This document shows, piece after piece, positions 44,729 to 55,172 of a DNA stretch of 64,000 bases; position 1 is the stretch's first letter; each line of letters starts with the position of its first letter. This stretch comes from Lithodes maja (Eukaryota > Arthropoda > Malacostraca > Decapoda > Lithodidae), in the NCBI GenBank assembly GCA_037953745.1, contig JBAKBP010000187.1, forward strand, positions 295,274 to 359,273, written 5' to 3'. The notes below the pieces were generated by a model that was given only the letters and a program-made list of their open reading frames with translations, ran no database searches and was not told the origin of the DNA. The position numbers were made by a program, and so were the translations under genes.

Positions 44729-47700
44729 TCTCCCCCCCCCCCCCTATTGGCGTCCGACGAGGCGATGGTGGAGTCGGGCGGTGTAGGTTGAGTGGAGGGC
44801 GGTAGACGAAGCTGTCGTAGGAAGCGGCGGTTGCGGAGCGTGGCTCGCCCCGACCCATCCACCCGGATGGTATACTGGCGGTGTGGATGCACCTCCACTA
44901 CAGTGCCAGTCTTGTTCCACCGTGTCGGGTTGTTGCCCCCCTGGTTCTGGACGGAGACCCGGTCACCGACGTGGAGTGGTGATAAAGGCCGGGCTGAAGC
45001 ATTATAGTATGTGGCTAGGGCAGCGTTACGGTGAAAAAGGGCTGCCTCACGAGCTTCGGCCGAGAGAAGCCAGTGGGGGTGGAGGTGGAGAAGTGCAGGA
45101 TTGCAGGGGACGTGGTCCCGTAGGGTCCTGCCGAAGAGAAGTTGAGCTGGTGACTTGTCAATGGTCGAGAGGGGTGTGTTCCTGTATTGGAGGAGGGCGC
45201 GGGCTGCGGCGTTGTTGTTGAGAGAGCCAGTGGGGGATGTACAGTCCGCGATGATGCGGCGGGCTGCTTTAACAGCCAGCTCGGCGCGGCCATTAGACTG
45301 AGGGTAGAACGCAGAGCTGACCCGCTGTGACACACCCCAATGTGCCAGGAATTCTTGGAAGTCCCCGGCTGTGAACTGGGGCCCACCATCGCTCGCCAGT
45401 ACCCGGGGTGCTCCGTAGTGGGTGAAGAGGGTACGGCACGCCGAGATGAGGTGGTGAGCATCACATTTACCTGGTGGCAGGTAGAAGATGTGGACATTGC
45501 TGGAGAAGCGATCGACGTAGACCAGGTAGTGTTTGCCCTGGTGCTGAAAAAAATCGGCGGCTACCTGGTCGTATGGCCATTGGGGTGGGTCAGATGACAT
45601 GAGTGGCTCTTTCGGCTGGGACGGGGCGTGGGCGCGGCAGTAGTGGCAGGTATCCAGGCAGTTGCATAGGGCCTTGTCAATACCTGGCCAGTAAACACTC
45701 GCACGTGCACGGGCCTTCATGCCAGTCATACCCTGATGAGCTGAGTGAAGGGCCTCGAGAACTCTGGACCGAAGATGATGGGGGATGACTGGTCGTTGAT
45801 CCATGAGGGCTACCCCGTCGACGGAAGTGAGGCTGTCTCTAACACCCCAGAACTGTCGTAGTGGTGGGGCGGTCGCCTCTCTGGAGTCCGGGAAGCCCTC
45901 GGGGATGGTCTGAAGAAGGGAGGTATACTCGCTGTCTTGTTGGCCGGCAGATTTAAGGTCTGACCATGATACAACTGGGTCAGGTATGGCGGCGAGCATG
46001 GTGAGGGAGGCCAAGGCAACTGAGTGGATATCGAGCTCGCTGGCGGCCGCACTATGCACATCATGGGCGTCCGCGGAGGGCCTGGTCGGGTAGCGGGAAA
46101 CAGCGTCAGGGCCGCGGTGCCATTTGCCAGGCGTATGTTGAATGATGAACTGGTATCGTAGGGTACGTTCCTTAATCTTGAACAGGCGAGGGTTTGGTAT
46201 GTTGTCAAGGGACCGGTCGTTAAGGATGTGCAGTAGAGGTCTGTGGTCCACGACGACGACGAGGTCAGGGCAGCCCAGGACAAACATTCTGCATCTGTCA
46301 AGGGCGTCAGCCACTGCTAAAGCCTCGCCTTCGACGGGTGCGTAGTGGGACTCCGCAGGTGTGGTAAAACGGGAGCGGGCGAAGATAAGTTTCCAACCGA
46401 CCTTGCAACAGGTGGGGGCAGATGCGGTGGGGCAGGAACAATGTTGTTGGAGTAGGAGGAAGCCAAGGCCGGTTTTGCTCCAGTCTGTGGCGAGGCACGT
46501 GGGTCTGCCGATCTCGAAGGAGCAGACCCCTTCCTCCACCAGGTGTGTGATGTGGTCCTTAGATGTGGCAAAGGTACGGTCGAGTGCCTCATCCCAGTGG
46601 AAGGGGGTTTTGGACTGCACAAGTTCCCGGAAGGGCGCCATTTCCGGTTTGATGCTGAAGGCCCAGGCGACCTGTTCAACGAGACCAAACCACGACCGGG
46701 CTCCCGTGATGTCTGTGGGCGTGGGAAAGTCACGGATGGCCTTAATCATGGACGTGCATGGCTTAATTCCAGTGTCTGTGATGGTGAGTCCGGCGAAGTC
46801 AACTGAAGGGGCGGCGAAGGTAAACTTGTCAGGGTTGAAAGTGACACCGTTGGTTGCACAGAGGGCCAGGTAATCAAAAGTGTGCCAAAATGCCTCCTCG
46901 ACTGAAGAGTCCCACAAAAGGGAGTCGTCGACACACTTCACCTTACGAGGGACAGCCTGTATGATTGCGTCGAAGCGTCGGGTATAGGCGTCGCCAGCTG
47001 CCAAGTAACCTTGAGGGGCCCTGATATACCTGTAACGCCCAAATTCTGTGATAAAAGTCGTAGCCTCCCTGCTGGATTCGTCGAGTAGAACAGCATGGTA
47101 TCCATTCCAGGCGTCGAGGACCGTCTTACGAGTGCCTGCAGGGATGGATTGGGCCAAGTTGAATGGGCTCGGGGTGTGATGTGTCTCCCGAAGGCAGGCG
47201 TGGTTGAGTGCCTGCAGGTCAACTGTACGGCGGGGTTGTCCAGTTTTCTTGGCGACCACCACCATCCTAGAACACCAGGTAGTAGGGTTACCGATGGGGA
47301 CAGGCTCAATAATGCCCAGTGCGACGTCCCTGTCGAGATCTGCTTTGACCTGGGCCTTCCAATGATGTGGTATAGGGGCAGGGGTGTGCACGGCACGTGG
47401 AGATGCGCCAGGCTTGATATGGATGTGCATGGGAGGGCCAGACATCGTGGGGAGTGGGCCGCTGGTGGTGTTAAATGCTGAAGATGCAAACTGTGACAAG
47501 AACCAGTCACGAAGGTCAGACAGGTGCAGGTCGTTAGGTGGGAAGGGGAGGGAAGTGGGCCGGTGTGGTGGAGGGGTCCTGGTCAAGGTGGGTGGTGGTT
47601 GGGCTGTGTGGGCGGCCATGCAGGCGGTAGGTGTGGGGAAGTCGGGAGGGATGATATGTAGTGCCCTACAAGCTGAAATGCTAATAAATAACGGTGACTG

Positions 47701-49875
47701 TGCCTGAATAATAAAAATATCATCAGAAGTAGTGTAGGGGGTGCCGGCAACGTCGGTGGCGGTAATGGTAGTCGGCATATAACCCAGGACCTGGAGAGTG
47801 TGACCCCCCACGGCCGTGATCCGTTGGTGTGTAGGCTGTAGGTGGCGGCGGTGGAGGCCCAGTGCCCGTAGTAATTGCAAACCAGCCACAGATACTTGGG
47901 CGCCCGTGTCAGGGTGGGCCGTGACACTGGTGGGGTGAGAGTGGGGCGACATGGCAGTAGAAATGGTAATGGGCAAGGAGGGGAGCCGGGCGGGTGGTGG
48001 TTTGTTAACAGCCTGTTTGATAGTACCAATGATAACAGCCGCGGATGAAGGTGAGGGCGTGGAGTGACAAACTGTGGAGTAATGGTTGAGTTTGTTGCAT
48101 GACGGGCAGGTCTTGCCCCAAGCAGGGCTTTTGGATGGGCGTTCGGCTCGAGAGTGTGTGGATAGGCCGCACCCACTGCACTGGGAAGAGGTGGATTTAC
48201 AAACCTTGGCAAAGTGGTTAGGTTTATTACACGCCGTGCAGGTCTTGCCCCATGCAGGACACTTCGAAGATCGTTGGGCTTGTGAATGTGAAGATAGGCC
48301 ACACCCGGAGCAACGTGTGGGAGATGAAGTGGGGCCGACGTGGGGAGGTGGTGGGGCGTGCGACGGGGGCTGAGTAGGTTGGGCGGGGGGCTGGATAGGG
48401 GCGGGGCGTGGGTAAGTACTCTTGAGACGCTGGTATGGTGATTTCACAGCATGTACCCCCGGTTGCATTGCCGTCTGATCGAGTGCCGCAGATTCGAACC
48501 CCACACAGTAGTTGATAACATCTTGTAAGGTAGGTAGGGTGCGGTCCTTAGTTAAAACATCTTGCTGAAGGGACGAATCACTAATCCCGATAGTCACTTG
48601 GTCCCGTATGTGTTCGTCAGAGACATCAGTGTGGCAACAGGGGCAGGTAAAGCCACAGTCCAAAGTGGCCTCCGTAATACGCGTGACGTAGTCCCGGATC
48701 TGTTCAGTAGGTTGTTGGAGAAGAGACCGGAAGTGGTGGCGAGCGGCTGCGCGGTTCCGTTGTCGGTGGACGAGTTGTGTGATGAGAGTTGCTAGGTCGA
48801 TTTCTGGCAATGAGGAGAACGCCTGATTGTGAGCAAATATGGCGCTCTGAAGGGCAGGGTCGCACGTCTGGTAGAGCTCGATGGTAGCCTCATGAGGTGG
48901 TAGAAGGACGAGCCGCTTGTAGACCTCCCAATCAGCCCAGAATTTGCGTAGGGCGTGTCCCGGCATGTGTAAAGCGGCCTGGGGCCGCGTAGGGGCAGCC
49001 CGGCGGGGCGGGGCGGGGCGTGGCTGGGCAGGGTAGGAAGGGACTTGAGGTGTTGGTGGGACTTGAGGTGGTGGTGGTATGATGACGTCATGCGCAGAAG
49101 GGGCTGCGCCGTGAGGGTTGGTGCCAGCCGTACGATAGCCAGGGGGGGCATAATGGCCGCCGTAATACCGACCGTCGCTACCGACACCAGTGTGGGCCTG
49201 GCCGTCAGTTGGGGAGGGTGTGGGATGTTCGCTCTTGAGAGGGTGGGTAAAGGGATTGGTCATGTTCATATGTAATAAAGACATGTGGGGAGTAACTGGC
49301 ATATGGTGGGGCACTGAGACATGGGTAGCTGGCATATGGTGGGGCACTGAGACATGGGGAGATGGCATATGGTGGGGCACTGAGACATGGGTAACTGGCA
49401 TATGGTGGGGCACTGAGACATGGGGAGATGTATGAGGTGTGGGTGTCTGTGTAGAGGGATGAATAAGTGTATCACTGGTGGGGTGTGAGGTAAAGGATGG
49501 GTCAGCCTGGTGGGTAACATTACTGGCCTGGGGCTGATGTTGTAGAGGCTGGTGGGGCTGGAGATCCTGGCGCCGGGGCGGTGGTGGAGCTGTCGCGGGG
49601 CGATGTTGTAGATCCTGGCGGGGCGGTGGTGGAGCTGTCGCGGGGCGATGTTGTAGATGCTGCTGGTCCTGGTGATGCTGTAGAAAGGTGGCCATACTCG
49701 ATTGGAGGGCGTCGATCCTTTCATTCAAGTAGATGATGGATGGGTATGGAGACAGGGCATCGGGCAATGAAGGCTCGACCGGTTGGGAGGTAGATGTAGC
49801 CAGGTAGGGACCGCATGGCGGCAAGCCGGCTTCCACAGCAGCTGCAGCCTCAGCTAGGTAGTGCAGGTTCTCCAT
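44596..49875 (-). CDS. Gag-pol polyprotein (1759 codons), Ty3/gypsy type
   Basis: A single frame from the ATG at 49875, 31 bases downstream of the LTR edge. In order: a Pro/His/Gln-rich Gag N-terminus with four tandem copies of a HVSVPHHMP-type unit (49299-49430); a Gag core near 310-460; two successive Cys/His modules (CSGCGLS...H, then C.CNK.NH...VC); a protease with DTGA at 656 (codon at 47910); a reverse transcriptase with active site Cys-Val-Asp-Asp (981-984) where Tyr-Val/Leu-Asp-Asp is usual; an RNase H ending ...PDAVSRYP; and an integrase with an HHCC-type finger and catalytic D-D-E at 45555, 45390 and 45282, spaced D-x54-D-x35-E. The last 45 or so codons are LTR-encoded. No stop or frameshift is seen, and Gag and Pol are fused in one frame. 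The family is well known; activity is inference. Confidence 0.95.
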   Translation of the reverse strand: MENLHYLAEAAAAVEAGLPPCGPYLATSTSQPVEPSLPDALSPYPSIIYLNERIDALQSSMATFLQHHQDQQHLQHRPATAPPPPRQDLQHRPATAPPPPRRQDLQPHQPLQHQPQASNVTHQADPSFTSHPTSDTLIHPSTQTPTPHTSPHVSVPHHMPVTHVSVPHHMPSPHVSVPHHMPATHVSVPHHMPVTPHMSLLHMNMTNPFTHPLKSEHPTPSPTDGQAHTGVGSDGRYYGGHYAPPGYRTAGTNPHGAAPSAHDVIIPPPPQVPPTPQVPSYPAQPRPAPPRRAAPTRPQAALHMPGHALRKFWADWEVYKRLVLLPPHEATIELYQTCDPALQSAIFAHNQAFSSLPEIDLATLITQLVHRQRNRAAARHHFRSLLQQPTEQIRDYVTRITEATLDCGFTCPCCHTDVSDEHIRDQVTIGISDSSLQQDVLTKDRTLPTLQDVINYCVGFESAALDQTAMQPGVHAVKSPYQRLKSTYPRPAPIQPPAQPTQPPSHAPPPPHVGPTSSPTRCSGCGLSSHSQAQRSSKCPAWGKTCTACNKPNHFAKVCKSTSSQCSGCGLSTHSRAERPSKSPAWGKTCPSCNKLNHYSTVCHSTPSPSSAAVIIGTIKQAVNKPPPARLPSLPITISTAMSPHSHPTSVTAHPDTGAQVSVAGLQLLRALGLHRRHLQPTHQRITAVGGHTLQVLGYMPTTITATDVAGTPYTTSDDIFIIQAQSPLFISISACRALHIIPPDFPTPTACMAAHTAQPPPTLTRTPPPHRPTSLPFPPNDLHLSDLRDWFLSQFASSAFNTTSGPLPTMSGPPMHIHIKPGASPRAVHTPAPIPHHWKAQVKADLDRDVALGIIEPVPIGNPTTWCSRMVVVAKKTGQPRRTVDLQALNHACLRETHHTPSPFNLAQSIPAGTRKTVLDAWNGYHAVLLDESSREATTFITEFGRYRYIRAPQGYLAAGDAYTRRFDAIIQAVPRKVKCVDDSLLWDSSVEEAFWHTFDYLALCATNGVTFNPDKFTFAAPSVDFAGLTITDTGIKPCTSMIKAIRDFPTPTDITGARSWFGLVEQVAWAFSIKPEMAPFRELVQSKTPFHWDEALDRTFATSKDHITHLVEEGVCSFEIGRPTCLATDWSKTGLGFLLLQQHCSCPTASAPTCCKVGWKLIFARSRFTTPAESHYAPVEGEALAVADALDRCRMFVLGCPDLVVVVDHRPLLHILNDRSLDNIPNPRLFKIKERTLRYQFIIQHTPGKWHRGPDAVSRYPTRPSADAHDVHSAAASELDIHSVALASLTMLAAIPDPVVSWSDLKSAGQQDSEYTSLLQTIPEGFPDSREATAPPLRQFWGVRDSLTSVDGVALMDQRPVIPHHLRSRVLEALHSAHQGMTGMKARARASVYWPGIDKALCNCLDTCHYCRAHAPSQPKEPLMSSDPPQWPYDQVAADFFQHQGKHYLVYVDRFSSNVHIFYLPPGKCDAHHLISACRTLFTHYGAPRVLASDGGPQFTAGDFQEFLAHWGVSQRVSSAFYPQSNGRAELAVKAARRIIADCTSPTGSLNNNAAARALLQYRNTPLSTIDKSPAQLLFGRTLRDHVPCNPALLHLHPHWLLSAEAREAALFHRNAALATYYNASARPLSPLHVGDRVSVQNQGGNNPTRWNKTGTVVEVHPHRQYTIRVDGSGRATLRNRRFLRQLRLPPSTQPTPPDSTIASSDANRGGGGDIIIMYTPLLSNTIWHHRHFRLAGASGTQACGGSKSFSSHQTLT

Positions 49876-49888
49876 GTAGGTTCAGATA

Positions 49889-49906
49889 CTGATATACACT
49901 GCGCCA
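49889..49906 (-). promoter_or_regulatory. Primer-binding site (tRNA-Ser type)
   Basis: The reverse complement starts TGGCGCAGT directly next to the LTR. The first nine bases fit the 3' end of an arthropod tRNA-Ser with CCA; the match weakens after that. Confidence 0.7.
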
Positions 49907-50129
49907 TATAATAAAGATGAATGAAGATATAACACCAGTACTCTTCAATCCTTTATTGGCTAGGGTTGAGTACAGGAGCGCCGAGACGCTGGTTGGTTAT
50001 GTAAGAGTCTGGTGTGAACTGAAGGACTTGCTGCCTCCACAGGCCTGGGTGCCAGAGGCGCCCGCAAGTCTAAAGTGTCTGTGGTGCCATATGGTGTTGA
50101 ACAATAGTGGTGTATACATTATTATTATA
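49907..50129 (-). repeat. 5' LTR of the Ty3/gypsy element (223 bp)
   Basis: This is the right copy in window coordinates. It is identical to the left copy except at one base, and is followed by the 5-bp target duplicate GTCAT. Confidence 0.93.
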
Positions 50130-50134
50130 GTCAT

Positions 50135-50627
50135 AACATTAAAAACCTTCAACGAAGGATGAAATTTGCCAGATGTTTCCAGAAAAAATAATTTCGTCAC
50201 AAATAAGATAATAAAATGTAAACATTGATAATAACTACTACCGGTATAACTCTTGTTTGTGGTGTCAAAATATCGAGTATAATTACAGATTAATTTTTGC
50301 AACATAATGCTGTGAAATTTATACATGTAATGATAAATCAAATAATTGGAGACTAGTATTGTACAAGCAAGGTCCTGATTGGTAGTTGAGTGATGTGTGT
50401 TGATCAAGTTGAGGTATCTTTAATATTTCATATTTAATATTGAAACTCTGAAACTGCAAGTGATCATATTTACGAACCCAAAGAGCTAAACAAAATCACA
50501 TATATTACATTATTAATGTAGATATCATGAAGTGAACGCAAGCGATAAAAAAAATTATAAAAAACAATTGGCATTTTTTTGTTTTGTCTATAAACAGTTG
50601 ACCTAACTGAGGCACTATGCTATAGAA
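50135..50627. other. No gene recognised
   Basis: AT-rich flank between the Ty3/gypsy element and the hAT-like element. It holds no motif beyond one TACCGGTA near 50240. Confidence 0.5.
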
Positions 50628-51434
50628 CAGGGGTTCCCAACCTTTTTGTTCCTCTGTACCACTTGGGCATTCTGATAGGTACCCATGTACCCCCAACAAT
50701 TTAGGATACAAATTTATAAAATTATGTAAAATTTATATTATTTTATTATGAAATATGTATGTGTAGACTGCATAGGGATCTTAGTATTGATATCAATAAA
50801 AATAACTCACTGACTATAAAATATTTTGATCTGTCACATACTCGGACTTTATCGGGCGGTACTGCAGCTGTCTCGAGTTGGTATACATACCTGATTGTTT
50901 CACGTCCAATACAGATTGTGGGCTGCAGGAAGTCACAAAATAGTGAAAAAAATGGAATAGTCACCTCACTGATATAATTTTAAGGGAAGGATGTAGTATC
51001 CGGGTGTACGATCCTACGGTCGTCATGTTTAACATACGTCGATCGCTCGCAGTTAAGTTCCCGTATTTTGTTTCTGTTATTTGACCCCTGCTGGCAATAT
51101 ATATGATGATGACAATAAGTCATGGGGGGTAAGGGGGGCAAAAGCCCCCCTTCAACCTATTATTGTATCCCACGGCAGTCAAAATAGACGGGGGAATATG
51201 ATTGCGAGCGTCCGCGTAGTGTAAGGCACCCGGTAACTATATTCTTGCCAATTTTAATATAAGTTTTGCTTACTGAAATGAGGAAATTGATAAAAAACAC
51301 AACTTTGTGCAATCTGCCTATATATTAGAACACCATGTTTTGTACACTATGGTTATTCTCTCAGACCCCTATGTACCCCCTGAGAAGTGCAAATGTACCC
51401 CTGGGGTACATGTACCCCAGGTTGGGAACCCTTG
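50628..51434. mobile_element. Non-autonomous hAT-type transposon (807 bp)
   Basis: The left end CAGGGGTTCCCAACCT and the right end AGGTTGGGAACCCTTG are inverted repeats with one mismatch. They are flanked by a perfect 8-bp duplication, CTATAGAA (50620-50627 and 51435-51442). An 8-bp TSD with CAGGGGTTCCCAACC-like ends is typical of hAT elements. No transposase frame is present. Confidence 0.9.
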
Positions 51435-51442
51435 CTATAGAA

Positions 51443-52055
51443 TGTTTAGTTGTTGTTAGGAAAGATAGCAGTAGATTTAGTATAGTGTACGGTAAGGCAT
51501 ATTGGAAACATACGGTTTTGCATTGGGGGCCCTCACCAATGATCAATATTGCGCTTATTCCCGATATTGCTTTTAGTGAAAGAAGATAAAAGGAAAGCCT
51601 GCCTTTCTTTGCCAAAACAAATCAGTAAATACAGCGTGAAAGATTTTTGGAATAATATTCCTGTAGTGCTTTCCGAGGGACCCCCAAACTACTGGTAATA
51701 ACAATACTATCAGTGTATCGAGAGACAGAGTGAGAGTGAGTGTGTGTATGTGTATGTGTGTGTATGTGTGTGTGTGTGTGTGTGGAAATTATAATTGGAT
51801 TGCGAGTGCACGTGTGTTTGTGTCTGTGTGTGTGTGCGTGTAAGTACGATATATATAGTGATAACAATATCATCACCACCACTCCACCACCAGTTCTCAG
51901 ACACATACACTCACAACACCACACACACACAACACTAAGGTCAGGTAAGCACCTTGTGGCCGATTAAGGGACGGTACCGGTAGTCATTTCCTTGGTTGTG
52001 GAATTTGCATTTTGTTATTGGTATTGCTTTGCGCTTCACTATATTGTTACTGAAG

Positions 52056-52126
<71 letters not shown>

Positions 52127-52250
52127 ACTTGAACACTCGAACCCATTTGCTATTGTATATCTAGTAGTATCAAGCAATATATGTCTATGTACCGTAATCA
52201 TAAGTTGTTTAGTAGTATAACCGCGCGCGCTCGCTCTCTCTCTCACACAC
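51443..52250. repeat. (TG)n-rich stretch without genes
   Basis: Main runs are at about 51738-51782 and 52059-52121. Short Thr/His or Val/Cys frames over them are artefacts. Confidence 0.75.
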
Positions 52251-52261
52251 ACAGCCTTTCG

Positions 52262-52335
52262 AATTTGGTCTTATGATCTAAGGCGCCATGCGCTGACCGC
52301 GAGGTCGAGGGTTCAAGTCCCCCAGAATCCTAAAG
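52262..52335 (+). repeat. tRNA-like sequence (probable SINE head)
   Basis: A box A-like segment (TATGATCTAAGGCGCC) and a perfect box B (GGTTCAAGTCC) lie in tRNA-like spacing, ending TCCCCCAGAATCC. The acceptor and D stems do not fold cleanly, so I call it a tRNA-derived repeat and not a functional tRNA. Confidence 0.5.
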
Positions 52336-53025
52336 GTTTGTTTCGTTTAGGATATCCCGATGGAGAGGATTGTATCAAGGTCCGTTACTAGCCAAGCTTC
52401 TTAACTATCAACTTGGGTTAGCCTACATTTACTCTTACCAGTGGAACTGTATAAATATGTACCGGTACTATGGTGTAAACTGAGTGAACTCAGGCACCTC
52501 ATGGTTGCCAGAGGTCGCATGTGACCTCGTAGTTACGATAGAATAAGCATTGTGTTGTACATAGGTTAAGACAATATCTAGATTTTCAGCCTCAGGGCTG
52601 CAAGTGTACAATAAACCAACAATTTTGTAAATTATATTATTTCTACACACACACACACACACATATACACACTCACATGAATATTCTCTCTTACTTTCCA
52701 AAGATAAGAAAAACTTATTACACAACCTTCCAAAACCGTACTCGTGCTCTTCTTTCTCTCTCTCTTTGTGTCTTTATATCTGCGTTCCTCCACTTTCCCA
52801 AGAGATAAAAATAATGATAATTGGTACCAGCTGATAACAGGCTCAATTAGAATGACTAGATAATTGGCAGTAACATTGTGGGTTTATCACGTGTTTATAT
52901 TCTGGTGGAGGGAAGAGGAGGAGGAAGGGGAAGAGCAAAGAAGTGTGAGGAGGTGGTACGGGGTGAGAGGAGACAAGGGAGAGGTATAGGAGGATGAAGT
53001 GTGTGTATGTGTGTGTGGGTGTGTG

Positions 53026-53583
53026 TAGGACAAGGAAGCAGTAAAAGAGGAGGAAGAGTGTGAAGAGAAGTGTGTGGTGATTATGTGTGTGTGTGTGTTA
53101 CTCAGTTACTTGTTCGTCAAGGGGAATCCACGCAATGCGAGCTAAGCTCATTATTATCGCGCCTCCTTAACTGGGAATGTATTGCGTGAAATGCATGTTA
53201 AGTATTTTATGTACTGTTGGAATGGCTGTGGATGTGTGTGTAGTCTGTATTTTAGCCAATTGGCGACATTGGAAACGAAGGCTTAGGGTGGATCTGTATG
53301 GTACCATTCTCACTATGGACGGTACCGTCTCGCCCGAAGGCTTAGGTAGCCATCAGCTTAGGTGAACCATATGATACCCATCTCGCCTTGTACCATTTTT
53401 GCCAACCCCAGATGGGACGTCACAACGTCGTCCACTTATTCCAGGTACCTATTTACAGCTAGGTGAACTAGCTGTAATGTTAACACATGAAAGGAGACAA
53501 GCCCAATTTGTCTCCGCCCGGCCGGGGATTGAACCCCCGACCCCTCGTGTGTGAGACGAGAGCTCTACCTACTAGGCTACGGG

Positions 53584-53619
<36 letters not shown>

Positions 53620-53830
53620 CAAGGAAGCAGTACAGGAGGGGGAAGAGTGTGAAGAGAAGTGTGTGTGTGTGTAGGACAAGGAAGCAGTAAAGGAGGAGGA
53701 AGAGTGTGAAGAGAAGTGTGTAGTGATTATGTGTGTGTGTGTGTGTGTGTGTGTAGGACAAGGAAGCAGTAAAGGAGGAGGAAGAGTGTGAAGAGAAGTG
53801 TGTGGTGATTCTGTGTGTGTGTGTGTGTGT
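53026..53830 (+). repeat. ~60-85 bp minisatellite split by an insertion
   Basis: A unit beginning GGACAAGGAAGCAGTAAA and ending in (TG)n occurs at 53027-53098, 53618-53673, 53674-53754 and 53755-53830. The first copy is separated from the others by about 490 bp that contain a SINE. Confidence 0.8.
53270..53585 (-). mobile_element. tRNA-derived SINE
   Basis: On the minus strand the 5' head (53585 down to about 53508) looks like a tRNA. It has an anticodon stem CTCGT/ACGAG around a loop with CAC (Val-like), a T arm CGGGG-GTTCAAT-CCCCG, and box B GGTTCAATCCC. The acceptor stem has two mismatches and the D stem is weak, so it is not a working tRNA. A body follows with CACCTAGCTGTAAATAGGTA and then CTGG, which resembles a conserved core I recognise from invertebrate SINEs. 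The 3' limit is uncertain. Confidence 0.65.
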
Positions 53831-54984
53831 TAATCGGAAAAAGAGAGAGATAACCAGTGTTTGTCAGTCACAGCTACAGTCGCGGTTATTAATTCTCATA
53901 CATTTTGAAGCATCGACACACTTAAAGAAAGCTCCGTTTTACAAATATCGCGTACAGAATTAACAGAGATTCAGTTCAACCCCAAACAGCTTCGAAAATA
54001 CATGTATCAGCATTAAGGAGTTTTTTTCTGGACCCCGTTTACCCTCATGAATTGAAATTTTGTTGCCCCATTAGTTTTTACGATTTTAAGAGCTTTAAGA
54101 GCTCATATTTTGTGAATAATTATCATTATTCCTATAGTCCATGAACTGCTTAACAAGTAAATACATTGATTGAAATGTGTTCTTGTTATATAGAACATAA
54201 ATCTAAAAGTACATGATAGGATAAATTTGAATATTTGTAGTTTAAAGCAAGTATATATGCGTAATTTTGCAATCATATACGCATATTCATACACTTGAGA
54301 GTAGGCTAATTGTTAATTAATCAAGCAATATACTGTATATGTATATATGGAAAACACAACTAGGGGCATGGATTGTATTTGATAATACTGGGTTTGTATT
54401 TTTCATTCTTCTTATAACTGGTGCCACACAGCTCGTTTCAGCAATTTTCGACGAGCAAGTTTTCTTTTTCATATTATTTTGAGGCTCTTTCGCACTGGAA
54501 TCGGAAACAAGATCGAAGGTAGCTCATGTTCGGTAGTTTAATTATTACAGAACTTAAATTTTGAAGCTGCCATACTACAAATATCCGTAAAAAGTGTCGT
54601 AAAAATTGTTCATGCCTTATTTAATAAACCAAATAACTGAATCAAAACAACAGTGTGACGCAACCGATAAATTAAACATTACATTTCCGTGTCAAAACCT
54701 TTCCACATAGCCTACCCGGTACTATATTATAAGGAAATATTGGTCGGCATTTGTAAACAAGTAAAGTACCCACCTTAAAACCCCTTGATGATCATGACGC
54801 ATTTTGACATTATATTTTTGCTATAATAAAGTAGGTGTGCAGTTTTCGCATTACCCAAAAAAAAAAAAAAAAAAATGCATACGCAACTCTGCGACCTAGA
54901 ATTATTCTGCAAATAGCATTTGAATCTCTTAGGTAAAATCGGTTCATAATACAGTATATACTAAATATTTTGTTTATGGTCACA
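53831..54984. other. No gene recognised
   Basis: AT-rich unique-looking sequence with an A-run at about 54858-54876. No coding or RNA feature was identified. Confidence 0.5.
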
Positions 54985-55118
54985 GCCGGACTTGAACCAC
55001 CGACAGTCAGAACAACCCATACTTTAATCCACTATACCACAGCGTGATAGAGGATACTTGTGTATAGTGGATTTATGGACACTCGTCCTGACTGTTGCTG
55101 GTTCATGTCCGCCTGGAA
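54985..55118. repeat. Palindrome of two inverted tRNA-like sequences (copy 3, diverged)
   Basis: The left arm, read on the minus strand, has consensus box A (TGGTATAGTGG) and box B (GGTTCAAGTCC) with TTCTGAC between them. The right arm on plus (55062-55118) is a decayed counterpart (TATAGTGGATT...CCTGACTGTTGCTGGTTCAT). (TA)n follows at 55121-55171. It has the same architecture as the palindromes at 23.2 and 23.8 kb. Confidence 0.7.

Positions 55119-55120
<2 letters not shown>

Positions 55121-55171
<51 letters not shown>
55121..55171. repeat. (TA)n microsatellite
   Basis: Pure TA run next to the third tRNA-like palindrome. Confidence 0.9.

Positions 55172-55172
<1 letters not shown>

Larger units (their letters stand above)
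44506..50129 (-). mobile_element. Intact-looking Ty3/gypsy LTR retrotransposon
   Basis: Direct repeats of 223 bp (44506-44728 and 49907-50129) bound the element, and differ at one site (G44699 / A50100). The target duplication is GTCAT (44501-44505 and 50130-50134). The LTR ends are inverted, TATAATAA...TTATTATA, rather than a plain TG...CA. On the minus strand, the primer-binding site TGGCGCAGT begins next to the 5' LTR (49906 downward); it fits the 3' end of tRNA-Ser, the primer type of the 17.6/297 group. A polypurine tract of A, thirteen G and AGA (reverse complement of 44729-44746) precedes the 3' LTR. One uninterrupted gag-pol frame fills the interior. Together these make it a candidate autonomous, recently active element. 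Confidence 0.95.

Noticed and set aside
44506..50129. Envelope-bearing errantivirus-like element
   Set aside because: The single frame ends after the integrase C-terminus inside the 3' LTR; no extra frame exists.
53507..53585. Functional tRNA-Val gene on the minus strand
   Set aside because: The T arm and anticodon arm are good, but the acceptor stem has two mismatches, the D arm is weak, and a SINE body follows. It is a tRNA-derived SINE head.
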